Source: JBCBEX01 sp038528235 (GTDB lineage: Bacteria; Bacteroidota; Rhodothermia; Rhodothermales; Rubricoccaceae). Taken from it: a DNA stretch of 35,151 bases. The notes under the pieces are model-generated. The model was not told where the DNA came from. It saw nothing but the letters and a program-made list of their open reading frames with translations, and ran no database searches. The DNA is taken from contig JBCBEX010000043.1 in the NCBI GenBank assembly GCA_038528235.1, forward strand, positions 1-35,151, written 5' to 3'. The translations under genes and the position numbers were made by a program. This document shows positions 6,780-15,340 of the stretch, one piece after another (position 1 is the stretch's first letter; every line of letters begins with the position of its first letter).

Positions 6780-8177
6780 ATGCGACTCACCTTCTGGGGC
6801 GCTGCCCGCACTGTTACCGGCTCGCAGCACCTCGTCGAAACGGCCAGCGGCCACCGCCTCCTGCTCGACTGCGGGCTCTATCAGGGGCGCCGCTCCGAAG
6901 CCAACCGCATCAACCGCACCTTCGGCTTCGACGCCGCCTCGCTCGATGCCGTGCTGCTCTCGCACGCGCACATCGACCATTCGGGGCTGCTGCCGAAGCT
7001 CTACGCCGAGGGCTTCCGCGGGCGCATCTACGCCACGCACGCCACGCGCGACCTCTGCGCGCTCATGCTCCGCGACAGCGCCTACATCCAGGGCAAGGAC
7101 GCCGAGTTCTACAACCGCAAGCTCCGCAAGCGCGGCCAACCAAAAGTGGAACCGCTCTACGAAATGGAAGACGCTGAGGAGGTAATGGACCTCTTCGTCG
7201 GCGTCGGCTACCGGCAGCCGTTCACGCCGGTCGAGGGCGTCTCGGTCGAGTACCGCGACGCGGGGCACATCCTCGGCTCGGCGTCGATGGTGCTCTCGGT
7301 CACGGAAAACGGCACCACAAAGCGCGTCGGCTTCACGGGCGACCTCGGCATGCCCGACCGCCCCATCCTCCGCGACCCGCAGCCGATGGCCGACTGCGAC
7401 GTGCTCATCGCCGAGTCGACCTACGGCGGGCGCACGCACGAGCCCGCCGACGAGGCGAAGGACCGCCTCCGCGAGATCATCAGCGAGACGGCCGGACGCG
7501 GCGGCAAGGTCATCATCCCAGCATTCGCCGTCGGGCGCACGCAGACGCTCGTCTACTACCTCGATCAGCTCGCCACCGAAGGCGCGCTCCCGGACCTGCC
7601 CGTGTTTGTCGACAGCCCGCTCGCGGTCAACGTCACGGGCGTCTTCCAGAGCCACCCCGAGTGCTACGACCGCGACCTGCTCGACTACATGCTCGCCGAC
7701 CCCAACCCGTTCGGCTTTAAGCGCCTCGAATACGTCCGCGAGGCCGAGCGCTCGAAGCAGCTCAACGACCTCAAGGTGCCGTTCGTAGTCATCTCGGCGA
7801 GCGGCATGGCCGAGGCCGGGCGCATCCTCCACCACCTCCGCAACCACATCGAGAACCCGAAGAACACGGTGCTGATCGTCGGCTACCAGGCCGAGCACAC
7901 GCTCGGTCGGCGCATCGTCGAGGAGCGGCGCGAGGTCAAGATCTTCGGCCAGCCGCACCAGCTCCGCGCGAACGTGGAGGTGCTCAACTTCTTCAGCGCG
8001 CACGCTGACGAGCCGACGCTCGTGGACTTCGTCGGCACGCAGGACCGCGACCGCCTCCAGCGCATCTTCCTCGTCCACGGCGACCTCGAACGCCAACAGG
8101 CGATGGCACAGGCCCTCAACGAAGACGGCTGGGCCGATGTCGTCATCCCCGAGCGCGGCGAGTCGTTCGACGTGTAG
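6780..8177 (+). CDS. Beta-CASP metallo-beta-lactamase-fold hydrolase (RNA-processing exonuclease-like)
   Basis: This 465-residue protein has a metallo-beta-lactamase fold beginning LTFWGAARTVTGS. Metal-binding motifs are HAHIDH (residues 62-67), DAGHILGSA (about 161-169) and FTGDLG, followed by ESTYG. The inserted beta-CASP region contains IPAFAVGRTQTLVYYL, and the C-terminal RMMBL portion contains FSAHAD and LVHGD. This is the layout of the bacterial YSH1/CPSF73-like family (COG1236), generally regarded as Zn-dependent RNA or DNA hydrolases; the substrate here is unknown. The ATG at 6780 directly follows a C-rich repeat. A small unknown gene starts 2 bp after the stop, so the two are translationally close. 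Confidence 0.88.
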   Translation: MRLTFWGAARTVTGSQHLVETASGHRLLLDCGLYQGRRSEANRINRTFGFDAASLDAVLLSHAHIDHSGLLPKLYAEGFRGRIYATHATRDLCALMLRDSAYIQGKDAEFYNRKLRKRGQPKVEPLYEMEDAEEVMDLFVGVGYRQPFTPVEGVSVEYRDAGHILGSASMVLSVTENGTTKRVGFTGDLGMPDRPILRDPQPMADCDVLIAESTYGGRTHEPADEAKDRLREIISETAGRGGKVIIPAFAVGRTQTLVYYLDQLATEGALPDLPVFVDSPLAVNVTGVFQSHPECYDRDLLDYMLADPNPFGFKRLEYVREAERSKQLNDLKVPFVVISASGMAEAGRILHHLRNHIENPKNTVLIVGYQAEHTLGRRIVEERREVKIFGQPHQLRANVEVLNFFSAHADEPTLVDFVGTQDRDRLQRIFLVHGDLERQQAMAQALNEDGWADVVIPERGESFDV

Positions 8178-8179
8178 CG

Positions 8180-8683
8180 ATGGACTCCGGCAAGATCGAG
8201 CACGTCCGCTGCTGGGTGGAGATCAGCGATGAGACCCTCACGACGCTCTTTCAGTCCACCTCGTTGGGGCAGGGCGGAGCGCTCCGGATCGCGTTCGACG
8301 CACACTGCTTCGAGGAGGAGTTCTTCGCGCTGCCCGTCCTGCGCATGTGGACGCACGCCACCATCGAGTTGACGCAAAGCATCGACTCCGTTGCTTTCGA
8401 GACCTACGGCTCTGGAACGCTGTGGCTACAACGAACCGGTGCACGCGTCCTCGCACATCGCGACCGACCGTTGCGGGGACGCCCCGAGGTAGGAACGGGT
8501 GCGTTGGTGCTTTCGCTGTCACAGCTAGTGACCGCCATACTCGATGCGCACCGTGCGCTCGCCCGCCAGGCTTACCGAATCATCCCTGAACACGCCCGAG
8601 AAGCACATCGGGCATGGCGCGCGATCCAAGAGGAGCGCACTCAACTCAAACAGGCCTGGCAACGCGTTCGGGCTCGGCTCTGA
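8180..8683 (+). CDS. Unknown protein, 167 aa
   Basis: I do not recognise this protein. It has no signal peptide or membrane segment. Residues 1-110 look like a beta-rich domain (SGKIEHVRCWVEIS, ALRIAFDAHCFEEEFFALPV). The last 55 residues are a long basic helix (SQLVTAILDAHRALARQA, then RAWRAIQEERTQLKQAW) that could form a coiled coil. The ATG lies 2 bp after the metallo-hydrolase stop, strongly suggesting co-translation and perhaps a joint role. Its codon use is slightly less biased than its neighbours. It converges with the NADP-binding protein gene, with stops 9 bp apart. Confidence 0.7.
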   Translation: MDSGKIEHVRCWVEISDETLTTLFQSTSLGQGGALRIAFDAHCFEEEFFALPVLRMWTHATIELTQSIDSVAFETYGSGTLWLQRTGARVLAHRDRPLRGRPEVGTGALVLSLSQLVTAILDAHRALARQAYRIIPEHAREAHRAWRAIQEERTQLKQAWQRVRARL

Positions 8684-8692
8684 GCTTCTAAC

Positions 8693-9313
8693 TCAGCGGC
8701 GCAACAACCCGAACGCGAAGTCGCGCCCGCCCTGCATTGCCAAGCTGATCCAGAGCACCGCGGTATGCTCTAGCGCGGCCGACCGGCTCAACGGTCCCGC
8801 GTCGAGGCTCTCGAAGCCGATGGATTCGGCGAGCTTGAGCGCCAGTGCCTTGGCCTCGGCATCGTCGCCGGCGACGAACAGCGCAGGGCGCATGCCCGCG
8901 TCGAAGGCCGTGTCGGCCATGATGTTCGCCCCGATGGTGCAGAAGGCCTTCACGACGCGCGCCTCGGGGGCCGCCTGCTGCACGGCCTCCCCGCCCGAGG
9001 GCTCGGCGACGAGCGCAAGGTTGGGCCACGTAATCGGGTTCGTCGCGTCGAGGACCACCTTGCCAGCAAGATCGAGGCTACGCACGAGCGCTTCGGTCGC
9101 TTCCCACGGCGTAGCGAGTACGACAGCGTCGGCGTGCGCGACAGCCTCGGCGTGCGTGGCGGCAGAGGCGGCCGCACCCGTGCGGGCCACGAGCCCCTGT
9201 ACGTCGTCGCGGCTAGGGTCGCGCGAGCCGTAGACGATGATGTGGCCTGCGTCGTCAAACGCAACACCGAGGGCCGCACCGACGCTTCCAGTTCCGAGGA
9301 TGGCGATGGTCAT
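8693..9313 (-). CDS. NADPH-dependent F420 reductase-like NAD(P)-binding protein
   Basis: This is a 206-residue Rossmann-fold protein. The dinucleotide-binding motif GTGSVG lies at residues 7-12 after a beta strand (TIAIL). The second strand ends IIVYGSRDP, where an Arg after Ser suggests NADP preference. Further family features are ADAVVLATPWEA, VVLDATNPITW and VVKAFCTIGANIM. It belongs to the COG2085 group (NpdG-like oxidoreductases). Whether it uses F420 is doubtful, because no F420 genes are visible and many members use other acceptors. The ATG at 9311-9313 gives the canonical N-terminus; open sequence further upstream belongs to a different frame of rpoN. Confidence 0.82.
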   Translation of the reverse strand: MTIAILGTGSVGAALGVAFDDAGHIIVYGSRDPSRDDVQGLVARTGAAASAATHAEAVAHADAVVLATPWEATEALVRSLDLAGKVVLDATNPITWPNLALVAEPSGGEAVQQAAPEARVVKAFCTIGANIMADTAFDAGMRPALFVAGDDAEAKALALKLAESIGFESLDAGPLSRSAALEHTAVLWISLAMQGGRDFAFGLLRR

Positions 9314-9384
9314 GGTTTCACAGCTACACGTGCGCGGATGGTGACGCACGAAACTACGAAGCCACGACTGGGTCGGCGACGCCG

Positions 9385-10923
9385 CTACGCCAGCACGATC
9401 TGCTTGCGGAGGCGCGCGACCGGGATGTTGAGCTGCTCGCGGTATTTCGTGACCGTCCGCCGGGCGATGTTGAAGCCCTTCTCCGAGAGCGCGTCGGCGA
9501 TCTTCTGGTCCGAGAGCGGCTTGCGCTTGTCCTCGGCGGCGATGATCTGCTCGATGATCGCCTTGACCTCCTTGTTCGAGACCTCCTCGCCACTTTCGGT
9601 CGTGAGGCCTTCCGAGAAGTAGTACTTCAGTTCGTAGACGCCCCACTCGGTCTGGACGTACTTCCCGTTGACGACGCGGCTCACCGTCGAGATGTCCATC
9701 TCGATGATCTCGGCGACGTCCTTGAGGATCATCGGCTTGAGGTGGCCCTCGCCCATACGGAAGAAGTCCTCCTGGATCTCCACGATGGCGTGCATCACCT
9801 TGAGCATGGTCTGCCGCCGCTGGTTGATCGAGTTGATGAACCAGCGCGCCGACTCCAGACGGCTCTTGAGGAAGGTGCGCGTCTCGCTGGAGCGCCCTTG
9901 GCGCTTGCGCCCGTTGCGGCCGTTCTTCGCGGCGGCGAGGCGGCCTTTCTTCTTGTCGACCGACATCTGATTCCACATCTGCCGGTAGTGCCGGTTGACG
10001 CGGAGTTCGGGCGCGTTGCGGCCGTTGAGCGTGATGATGAACTCGCCGTCGACCTCCTTCACGGTGAAGTCAGGCGTGATGTAGTTGATCTGCGCCGAGA
10101 ACTCGCCCTCGCCGGGCTTGGGATTGAGCGAGCGGATCAGGTCGTAGGCCTCTTTCAGCTCTTCCTCGTCGATGGAGAGCTTGCGCATGATCGTCCCGAA
10201 GTGCTTCATCGTGAACGCCTTGTAGGCGGTCGTGAGCATTTGGCGGGCATGCGTGCGGCCGGGCGTGTCGGACGGCATCACGTCGAGCTGGACGAGCAGG
10301 CACTCCTTCAGGTCGCGCGCGGCGATCCCGGCCGGTTCGAGGCGCTGGATGCGCGTGAGGACTTTCTCCACGTCGTCCTCGGTGAGCATCAGGCCCTGGT
10401 TGAACATGATGTCGTCGATGATCGACGTGATGGGGCGACGGAGATAGCCGTCCTCGTCGATGGAGCCGATGACCTGCTCGGCGATGACCGTCTCGTGGTC
10501 GTTGAGGCTCAGGAGCCCGATCTGGTCGAGGAGGTTCTCGGCGAGCGTCGTGCGCGCGGGCATCGGGATCTCGCGGTCCTCTTCGAGCGCCGAGTGGTCG
10601 ACCTGCGCCTTGTAGCCGTAGAGGTCGTCGCCGTTGTTGAGGTACTCATCCCAGTCGAAGTCGTCCTCCGAGTTCGCCTCGGTGTCGCGCTGGTCGGCGT
10701 CGGGGCGATCCTCCACGGCCTCAGCCGTCGGCGACTCGTCAGCCTCCGTCTGGATGATCTCGTCTTCTTCCTCCATGCCCTCTTCGAGGACGGGGTTGCT
10801 CTCCAGCTCAGCCTTGATGCGCTGTTCGAGCGCGAGCGTCGGCAACTGCAGCAGCTTGATGTACTGGATCTGCTGCGGCGACAGCTTCTGCTGCAGGCTT
10901 TGCTTTTGTTGGAGGTTGAGCAT
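9385..10923 (-). CDS. rpoN: RNA polymerase sigma-54 factor
   Basis: This is a 512-residue sigma-54, which directs RNA polymerase to -24/-12 promoters and needs AAA+ activators. The Gln/Leu-rich region I (LNLQQKQSLQQKLSPQQIQY) is at the N-terminus. An acidic region II follows at about 50-110 (EEGMEEEDE). The core-binding and helix-turn-helix regions come next, and the RpoN box ARRTVTKYREQL is at about 487-498. The start is the ATG at 10921-10923; the frame is open for 24 more codons upstream, but region I should be N-terminal. The insertion KKKGRLAAAKNGRNGRKRQG near the middle is unusually basic and looks like a lineage-specific linker. No activator gene is in this window. Confidence 0.95.
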   Translation of the reverse strand: MLNLQQKQSLQQKLSPQQIQYIKLLQLPTLALEQRIKAELESNPVLEEGMEEEDEIIQTEADESPTAEAVEDRPDADQRDTEANSEDDFDWDEYLNNGDDLYGYKAQVDHSALEEDREIPMPARTTLAENLLDQIGLLSLNDHETVIAEQVIGSIDEDGYLRRPITSIIDDIMFNQGLMLTEDDVEKVLTRIQRLEPAGIAARDLKECLLVQLDVMPSDTPGRTHARQMLTTAYKAFTMKHFGTIMRKLSIDEEELKEAYDLIRSLNPKPGEGEFSAQINYITPDFTVKEVDGEFIITLNGRNAPELRVNRHYRQMWNQMSVDKKKGRLAAAKNGRNGRKRQGRSSETRTFLKSRLESARWFINSINQRRQTMLKVMHAIVEIQEDFFRMGEGHLKPMILKDVAEIIEMDISTVSRVVNGKYVQTEWGVYELKYYFSEGLTTESGEEVSNKEVKAIIEQIIAAEDKRKPLSDQKIADALSEKGFNIARRTVTKYREQLNIPVARLRKQIVLA

Positions 10924-10985
10924 GGCGGAGGGTGCGGCTGGACCGCCGGGGTGACGGAGAAGGGAGGGAAAGCTTAGAGGAGCGT

Positions 10986-11058
10986 CAAGCGCCAAGCGGC
11001 GGGTGTCAAGAAGGCCTTGGGTGCGGGTGTCTTGCTACGTGTCACTTGTTTCTTGCTA
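10986..11058. repeat. CAAGnnn/CTTGnnn heptad hairpin array
   Basis: The left units are CAAGCGC, CAAGCGG, CGGGTGT, CAAGAAG; the right units include CTTGGGT, CTTGCTA, CGTGTCA, CTTGTTT, CTTGCTA. The last unit (11052-11058) contains the TAG stop codon of the DUF3109 gene as read on the minus strand. The right arm is nearly identical to that of the array between rpsS and rplV. Confidence 0.8.
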
Positions 11059-11664
11059 CTCACGGCGCATCGCGTCGTTGAGCGTGGCGATGCGGTCGCG
11101 GACGGCGGTGCGGAAGCGCTGGTACCAGTCCGCGCCGTATTTGCGCGTCAGCGGCGTCTCAAGGAAGTCGGCGAGTTGGGTGTTCGTGCGCGTGCCATGG
11201 TTGATCGCGGGGCGGCAGAGGTCGATCTGCTCGTAGTTGACGACGTCGGTGCCAGGGCTATCGTCGGTTGGGTAGGTCTCGATGCGGATCGGATAGAGGT
11301 GGCAGGAGATCGGCTTCTCGAAGGCGAGGCGGCCAGCGTGGTACGCCTGTTGCAGGGCGCACTTGGCGACGGCGCGGTCGTAGACGACGAAGACGCACTC
11401 GCGATTGTCGACGGTGGTCGTGGCGTAGTGCCCCGGCTCGTCCTCCTCCCAGACGCCGTCGCGGTCGATGACGGCGAGGGCCTCGGGGCGGAGGCGATCC
11501 CGGACGACGGGGAGCGCGCGTTCGAGCTCCTGGCGTTCGTCCGGGTCGAGCGGCGCACCCCGGTCGCCGTGGACGCAGCAGCCGCCGAGACAGCAGCCGA
11601 GGTGGCAGGCGAAGGGCGCGTCGAGCACCGCGTCGGACACGAGTACGTGGTCTACAGCAAACAT
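11056..11664 (-). CDS. DUF3109 family protein
   Basis: This protein is about 202 residues long. Near the N-terminus is a dense cysteine cluster, FACHLGCCLGGCCVHGD, followed by GAPLD. Further cysteines occur in ECVFV, AKCALQ, SCHLYPI and DLCRPA. This pattern is that of DUF3109, a family common in Bacteroidota and related to YkgJ-type zinc- or iron-binding proteins; function is unknown. Two starts are possible, ATG at 11671-11673 and ATG at 11662-11664 (MFAVDHVLVSD). The second matches the family N-terminus better and leaves room for a leader. Its last codon lies within a heptad repeat. Confidence 0.8.
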   Translation of the reverse strand: MFAVDHVLVSDAVLDAPFACHLGCCLGGCCVHGDRGAPLDPDERQELERALPVVRDRLRPEALAVIDRDGVWEEDEPGHYATTTVDNRECVFVVYDRAVAKCALQQAYHAGRLAFEKPISCHLYPIRIETYPTDDSPGTDVVNYEQIDLCRPAINHGTRTNTQLADFLETPLTRKYGADWYQRFRTAVRDRIATLNDAMRRE

Positions 11665-11675
11665 CGTACCCATAA

Positions 11676-11702
11676 CCTATAGGGTTACCGAGCCAGTGTC
11701 AA
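11676..11702 (-). promoter_or_regulatory. Candidate promoter for the DUF3109 gene
   Basis: The minus strand shows TTGACA (11697-11702), 15 nt, then TATAGG (11676-11681). If used, transcription would begin within a few nt of the first ATG, giving a leaderless or nearly leaderless message. Spacing is short of the 17-nt optimum, so this is tentative. Confidence 0.3.
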
Positions 11703-11906
11703 TAACCTCTTGGTTTTGCGTCGCGATTTTCGCCGAGAGCCTCAAATGGAGCGCAGAATCGACATATTTTTTCGTCAAACCTTGTGGACAAAATATGCTC
11801 TCCCAGCTTCGGAACCCATGACACGGGGCTGACACCGCCTGCGCGTAGCTTGTAGCTCTCGCCCCCTCTCTCCAGGTTCTACCCGCGCAGGCCACGCCGC
11901 GCGCCG

Positions 11907-12959
11907 ATGCCCAGCAGTCCCGCCATGACGACGCCCGCCCGCGGCCCGCTTGCCGCCCAGCCCGACACCCGCGACGCCGACCTCGAACGGCAGCTTCGCC
12001 CCCGCTCGCTTGGCGACTTCATCGGGCAGGACAAGATCAAGACGAACCTCCGCGTCTTCGTCACCGCCGCCCTCCAGCGCGGCGAAGCGCTCGACCACGT
12101 CCTACTCTCCGGCCCGCCCGGTTTGGGTAAAACCACCCTCGCGCACATCGTGGCGGAGGAGATGGGCGCGGCGATCAAGACGACGTCCGGCCCAGCGCTC
12201 GACAAGCCCGCCTCGATCGCCGGGCTGCTGACGAACCTCGAAGAAGGCGACGTGCTCTTCATCGACGAGATCCACCGACTGAGCCCGGTCATCGAGGAGT
12301 ACCTCTACTCGGCGATGGAGGACGGGGCCATCGACATCTTGATCGACTCTGGCCCGTCGGCGCGGAGCGTGCGGCTGGCGCTCCCCCCCTTCACGCTCGT
12401 CGGCGCGACGACGCGCAAAGGTCTATTGACCGCCCCGCTGCGCGCCCGCTTCGGCATCGACTTCCGCTACGACTACTACACCGCCGACGTGCTCCGCCGC
12501 ATCGTCCTCCGCTCCGCCGACGTGCTCGGCGTGGAGATCGACGAGCAGGGCGCGCACGAGATCGCCCGCCGCAGCCGCGGCACGCCGCGCATCGCCAACC
12601 GCCTCCTGCGCCGCGCCCGCGACTTCGCCGAGGTGGACGGCGACGGCGTCATCACGATCGCGCTCGCCGACCGCGCCCTCAACGCGCTCGACGTTGACGA
12701 AGCCGGGCTCGACGACATGGACACGCGCATCCTGCTGGCGCTCCTGGAGAAGTTCGAGGGCGGCCCGGTGGGCGTCTCGACACTGGCCGTGGCCGTGGGC
12801 GAGGACCCCGGCACCATCGAGGAGGTCTACGAGCCGTACCTCATCCAGGAGGGCTTCATGGCCCGCACCCCGCGCGGGCGCGTCGCCGCCCGCCGCGCCT
12901 ACGACCACTTCGACTACCAGCCGCCGCTGAAGTCCGGCGACCTGTTCCCGTTTGAGTAG
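11907..12959 (+). CDS. ruvB: Holliday junction branch-migration helicase RuvB
   Basis: This 350-residue AAA+ motor drives branch migration with RuvA. It starts, after a short tail, with LRPRSLGDFIGQ. Walker A GPPGLGKTT is at about 69-77 and Walker B DEIH at 120-123. Sensor 1 is VGATTRKG and sensor 2 RGTPRIANRLLRRARDFA. The C-terminal winged helix contains GGPVGVSTLAVAVGED and ends in the family motif GRVAARRAYDHF. Starts at 11907 or 11925 are both plausible. RuvA and RuvC are not adjacent. The upstream 230 bp is the most AT-rich stretch nearby and probably carries its promoter. Confidence 0.96.
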   Translation: MPSSPAMTTPARGPLAAQPDTRDADLERQLRPRSLGDFIGQDKIKTNLRVFVTAALQRGEALDHVLLSGPPGLGKTTLAHIVAEEMGAAIKTTSGPALDKPASIAGLLTNLEEGDVLFIDEIHRLSPVIEEYLYSAMEDGAIDILIDSGPSARSVRLALPPFTLVGATTRKGLLTAPLRARFGIDFRYDYYTADVLRRIVLRSADVLGVEIDEQGAHEIARRSRGTPRIANRLLRRARDFAEVDGDGVITIALADRALNALDVDEAGLDDMDTRILLALLEKFEGGPVGVSTLAVAVGEDPGTIEEVYEPYLIQEGFMARTPRGRVAARRAYDHFDYQPPLKSGDLFPFE

Positions 12960-12969
12960 GAGTTCGAGG

Positions 12970-13049
12970 GCTTCAGTGGTTCAATTTTCCGGCAGTCCAG
13001 TGGGGGTCCACCGAAGCACCGAACCACTTGAGAACCGAAGCACCCAGTG
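12970..13049. repeat. Octad hairpin array after ruvB
   Basis: The left arm reads GCTTCAGT, GGTTCAAT, TTTCCGGC, AGTCCAGT. The right arm from 13010 reads ACCGAAGC, ACCGAACC, ACTTGAGA, ACCGAAGC, ACCCAGTG. The cores GCTTCrGT and ACCGAAGC are reverse-complementary. It begins 11 nt after the ruvB stop and fills most of the gap to the methyltransferase gene. Confidence 0.7.
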
Positions 13050-13094
13050 CAGTGGTAGGTTGGGGCACGCTCTTCTCCTCGCCCCCCATCCCAC

Positions 13095-13871
13095 ATGTCC
13101 TGGTACGAAGCCTGGTTCGACTCTGACGCCTACGAGGTCGTCTACCAGAACCGCAACCTCGCCGACGCCCGGCGGCTGCTCGACCTCATCGAGCGCGTCG
13201 CCGCCCCCACGCCTGATGCGGCGCTGCTCGACGTGGCCTGCGGGCGTGGTCGCCACGCGCGCCTCCTGGCTCAGCGCGGCTACGACGTCACCGGCCTCGA
13301 CCTCTCCGAGAACGCCATCGCCACGGCGCGCAAGCGGGCCAAGCAGGAGGGCTTGAGCGAGCGCGTCCGGTTCATGGTCGGCGACATGCGGCTGCCGCAC
13401 TTCCAGCGGCGCTTCGACGGCGTCGTGAACCTCTTCACGTCGTTCGGCTACTTCGCCGACGAGGCCGACCACGCCCGCGCGGTGAGCGCGATGGCGCAGG
13501 CGCTCAAGCCCGGCGGCTTCCTCGTCCAGGACTTCCTCAACGCATCGTACGTCCGCCAGCACCTCGTCCCGCGCGACGTGCGCACGCTCGACGGCATCGA
13601 CGTGACGCAGGAGCGCTGGATCGCCGAGGACGCGCCCGGCGGGCCGCGCGTTGAGAAACGGATCACGCTCTGCTGCTTCGAGCTCGACGAGGCCGAGGGC
13701 ATCGCGGCCGAGGACCACGTCTTTACGGAGTCCGTCCGCCTGCTCACCCGCGACGACATCGCCGCGCTCTACGACGCCGCTGGCCTGACGCTCCTCGACG
13801 CCTACGGCACCTACGACGGCGCCCCGCACACACCGGACAGCCCCCGGCTTATTTTGCACGCGCGGGCGTAG
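13095..13871 (+). CDS. Class I SAM-dependent methyltransferase
   Basis: This 258-residue protein has a Rossmann-like methyltransferase fold. Motif I, LLDVACGRGRHA, is at about 44-55 and binds S-adenosylmethionine. The acidic residue after the second strand is in VTGLDLSENAI. Motif II/III regions are MVGDMRLPHF and AQALKPGGFLVQDF. The C-terminal half is beta-rich and may form the substrate site. The substrate is not identifiable; the closest resemblance is to the broad Methyltransf_25/UbiE-like group. The ATG at 13095 opens directly with SWYEAWFDSDAYEVVY, a start typical of this subgroup. Confidence 0.85.
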   Translation: MSWYEAWFDSDAYEVVYQNRNLADARRLLDLIERVAAPTPDAALLDVACGRGRHARLLAQRGYDVTGLDLSENAIATARKRAKQEGLSERVRFMVGDMRLPHFQRRFDGVVNLFTSFGYFADEADHARAVSAMAQALKPGGFLVQDFLNASYVRQHLVPRDVRTLDGIDVTQERWIAEDAPGGPRVEKRITLCCFELDEAEGIAAEDHVFTESVRLLTRDDIAALYDAAGLTLLDAYGTYDGAPHTPDSPRLILHARA

Positions 13872-13876
13872 TCGGC

Positions 13877-13966
13877 TTGTCCCTGGTCATTGGAAAACAG
13901 CGAGGGTCTGGCGACGAAGCCGTGCCCACGCTTCCACAAATGACAAGTGACCAGAGACGAATGACC
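13877..13966. repeat. Heptad array reaching into the dipeptidase start codon
   Basis: The left units are TTGTCCC and TGGTCAT; the right units are AATGACA, AGTGACC, AGAGACG and AATGACC (13939-13966). The last unit contains the ATG (13961-13963) that best starts the dipeptidase. The first unit lies 6 nt after the methyltransferase stop. Confidence 0.65.
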
Positions 13967-15340
13967 GACGCCCTCGCCTACGCGCACGACCACGCCGACA
14001 CGTTCGTCGGCCAACTTCAGGACTGGCTGCGCATCCCGTCGATTTCGACGGACCCCACCTACAACGACGAGACGCGCCGCGCCGCGACCTGGCTCCGCGA
14101 CGAACTCGCGCGCATCGGCGTGCAGGAAGTGCGGCTCATGGAGACCGGCGGGCACCCCATCGTCTACGCCGAGCACCGCGCGGGCGACGACAAGCCGACC
14201 GTCCTCGTCTACGGGCACTACGACGTCCAGCCGCCCGACCCGCTCGACCTCTGGACGAGCCCGCCCTTCGAGCCGGTCATCAAAGACGGCGACGCGCGGA
14301 CGGGCACGCTCTACGCTCGCGGCGCCTGCGACGACAAGGGCCAGGCGTTCATGCACGTCAAGGCCCTCGAAGCGTATCTCCAGAGCGGCACCGACCTGCC
14401 CGTCAACCTCAAGTTTCTAATCGAGGGCGAGGAGGAGAGCGGCTCCGTGCACCTCGCGCCGTTCATCGAGGCAAACGCGGACCTGCTCGCGGCTGACGTA
14501 GTGCTGATCTCCGACACCGGACTCTTCGGCCCTGGCATCCCGTCGATCACCTATGGGCTGCGCGGGCTGGCCTTCGTCGAGGTGACGCTGGAGGGGCCCA
14601 GTCGCGACCTCCACTCGGGGATGTACGGCGGGGCGATCGAGAACCCGATCAACGCGCTCGCCCGCATGATCGCTGACCTGCACGACGACGACCACCGCAT
14701 CACCGTCGAGGGCTTCTACGACAACGTGCGCCCGCTCTCCGACGCTGAGCGCGAGCAGTTCGCCGCGCTGCCCTTCAATGTCGCCGAGTGGGCGGGCGAG
14801 GTGGGCGTCTCCACGACCAAGACCGAGGGAGGCTTCACCGCGCTCGAAGGCGTGTCCGCGCGCCCGACACTCGACGTGAACGGCATGTGGGGCGGCTACA
14901 TCGGCAAGGGCGCGAAGACCGTGTTGCCCTCCAAGGCAAGCGCCAAGATCTCGTGCCGCCTCGTCCCGGACCAGATGCCCGACGAGATCACCGAGAAGCT
15001 GCGCCGCCACTTCGAGGCACACGTCCCCGACACGATGAAGCTCACGTTCACCGACCTCCACGGCGGGCACGGGGCCATCGTCGACATCACCGCGCCCGCG
15101 ATGCAGGCGGCCAAGCAGGCCATGCGTGAGGTGTTTGGCCAGGACCCCTACTTCACCCGCGAGGGCGGCTCGATCCCCGTCGTCGCCGACTTCAAGCGGC
15201 TGCTGGGACTCGACTCGGTGCTCCTCGGCTTTGGGCTCGACACCGACGCCATCCACTCGCCCGACGAGCACTTCGGCCTCGATCGTTTCCACCAGGGCAT
15301 CGAGGCGGGTATCCGCTTCCTGAAGGCCTATGGCGGGTAG
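13961..15340 (+). CDS. M20 family metallo-dipeptidase
   Basis: This 459-residue protein is a di-zinc peptidase of the M20/M25/M40 class, CNDP-like dipeptidase group. Ligand motifs are YGHYDVQPPDP (His86, Asp88), YARGACDDKG (Asp near 124), the Glu cluster of LIEGEEESGS (about 155-159), an Asp in LISDTGLF and the C-terminal DAIHSPDEHFG. The lid domain opens with GLRGLAFVEV and contains SRDLHSGMYGG. No signal peptide is present, so it is likely cytoplasmic. The frame is open 28 codons further up, but those residues come from the repeat array; the start at 13961 gives TDALAYAHDH, a usual N-terminus. It overlaps the next gene by 11 bp. Confidence 0.9.
   Translation: MTDALAYAHDHADTFVGQLQDWLRIPSISTDPTYNDETRRAATWLRDELARIGVQEVRLMETGGHPIVYAEHRAGDDKPTVLVYGHYDVQPPDPLDLWTSPPFEPVIKDGDARTGTLYARGACDDKGQAFMHVKALEAYLQSGTDLPVNLKFLIEGEEESGSVHLAPFIEANADLLAADVVLISDTGLFGPGIPSITYGLRGLAFVEVTLEGPSRDLHSGMYGGAIENPINALARMIADLHDDDHRITVEGFYDNVRPLSDAEREQFAALPFNVAEWAGEVGVSTTKTEGGFTALEGVSARPTLDVNGMWGGYIGKGAKTVLPSKASAKISCRLVPDQMPDEITEKLRRHFEAHVPDTMKLTFTDLHGGHGAIVDITAPAMQAAKQAMREVFGQDPYFTREGGSIPVVADFKRLLGLDSVLLGFGLDTDAIHSPDEHFGLDRFHQGIEAGIRFLKAYGG

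Noticed and set aside
9314..9976. N-terminal extension of the NADP-binding protein into the rpoN region
   Set aside because: The extra residues are an out-of-frame reading of rpoN; the Rossmann motif must be at the N-terminus, so the ATG at 9311-9313 is right.
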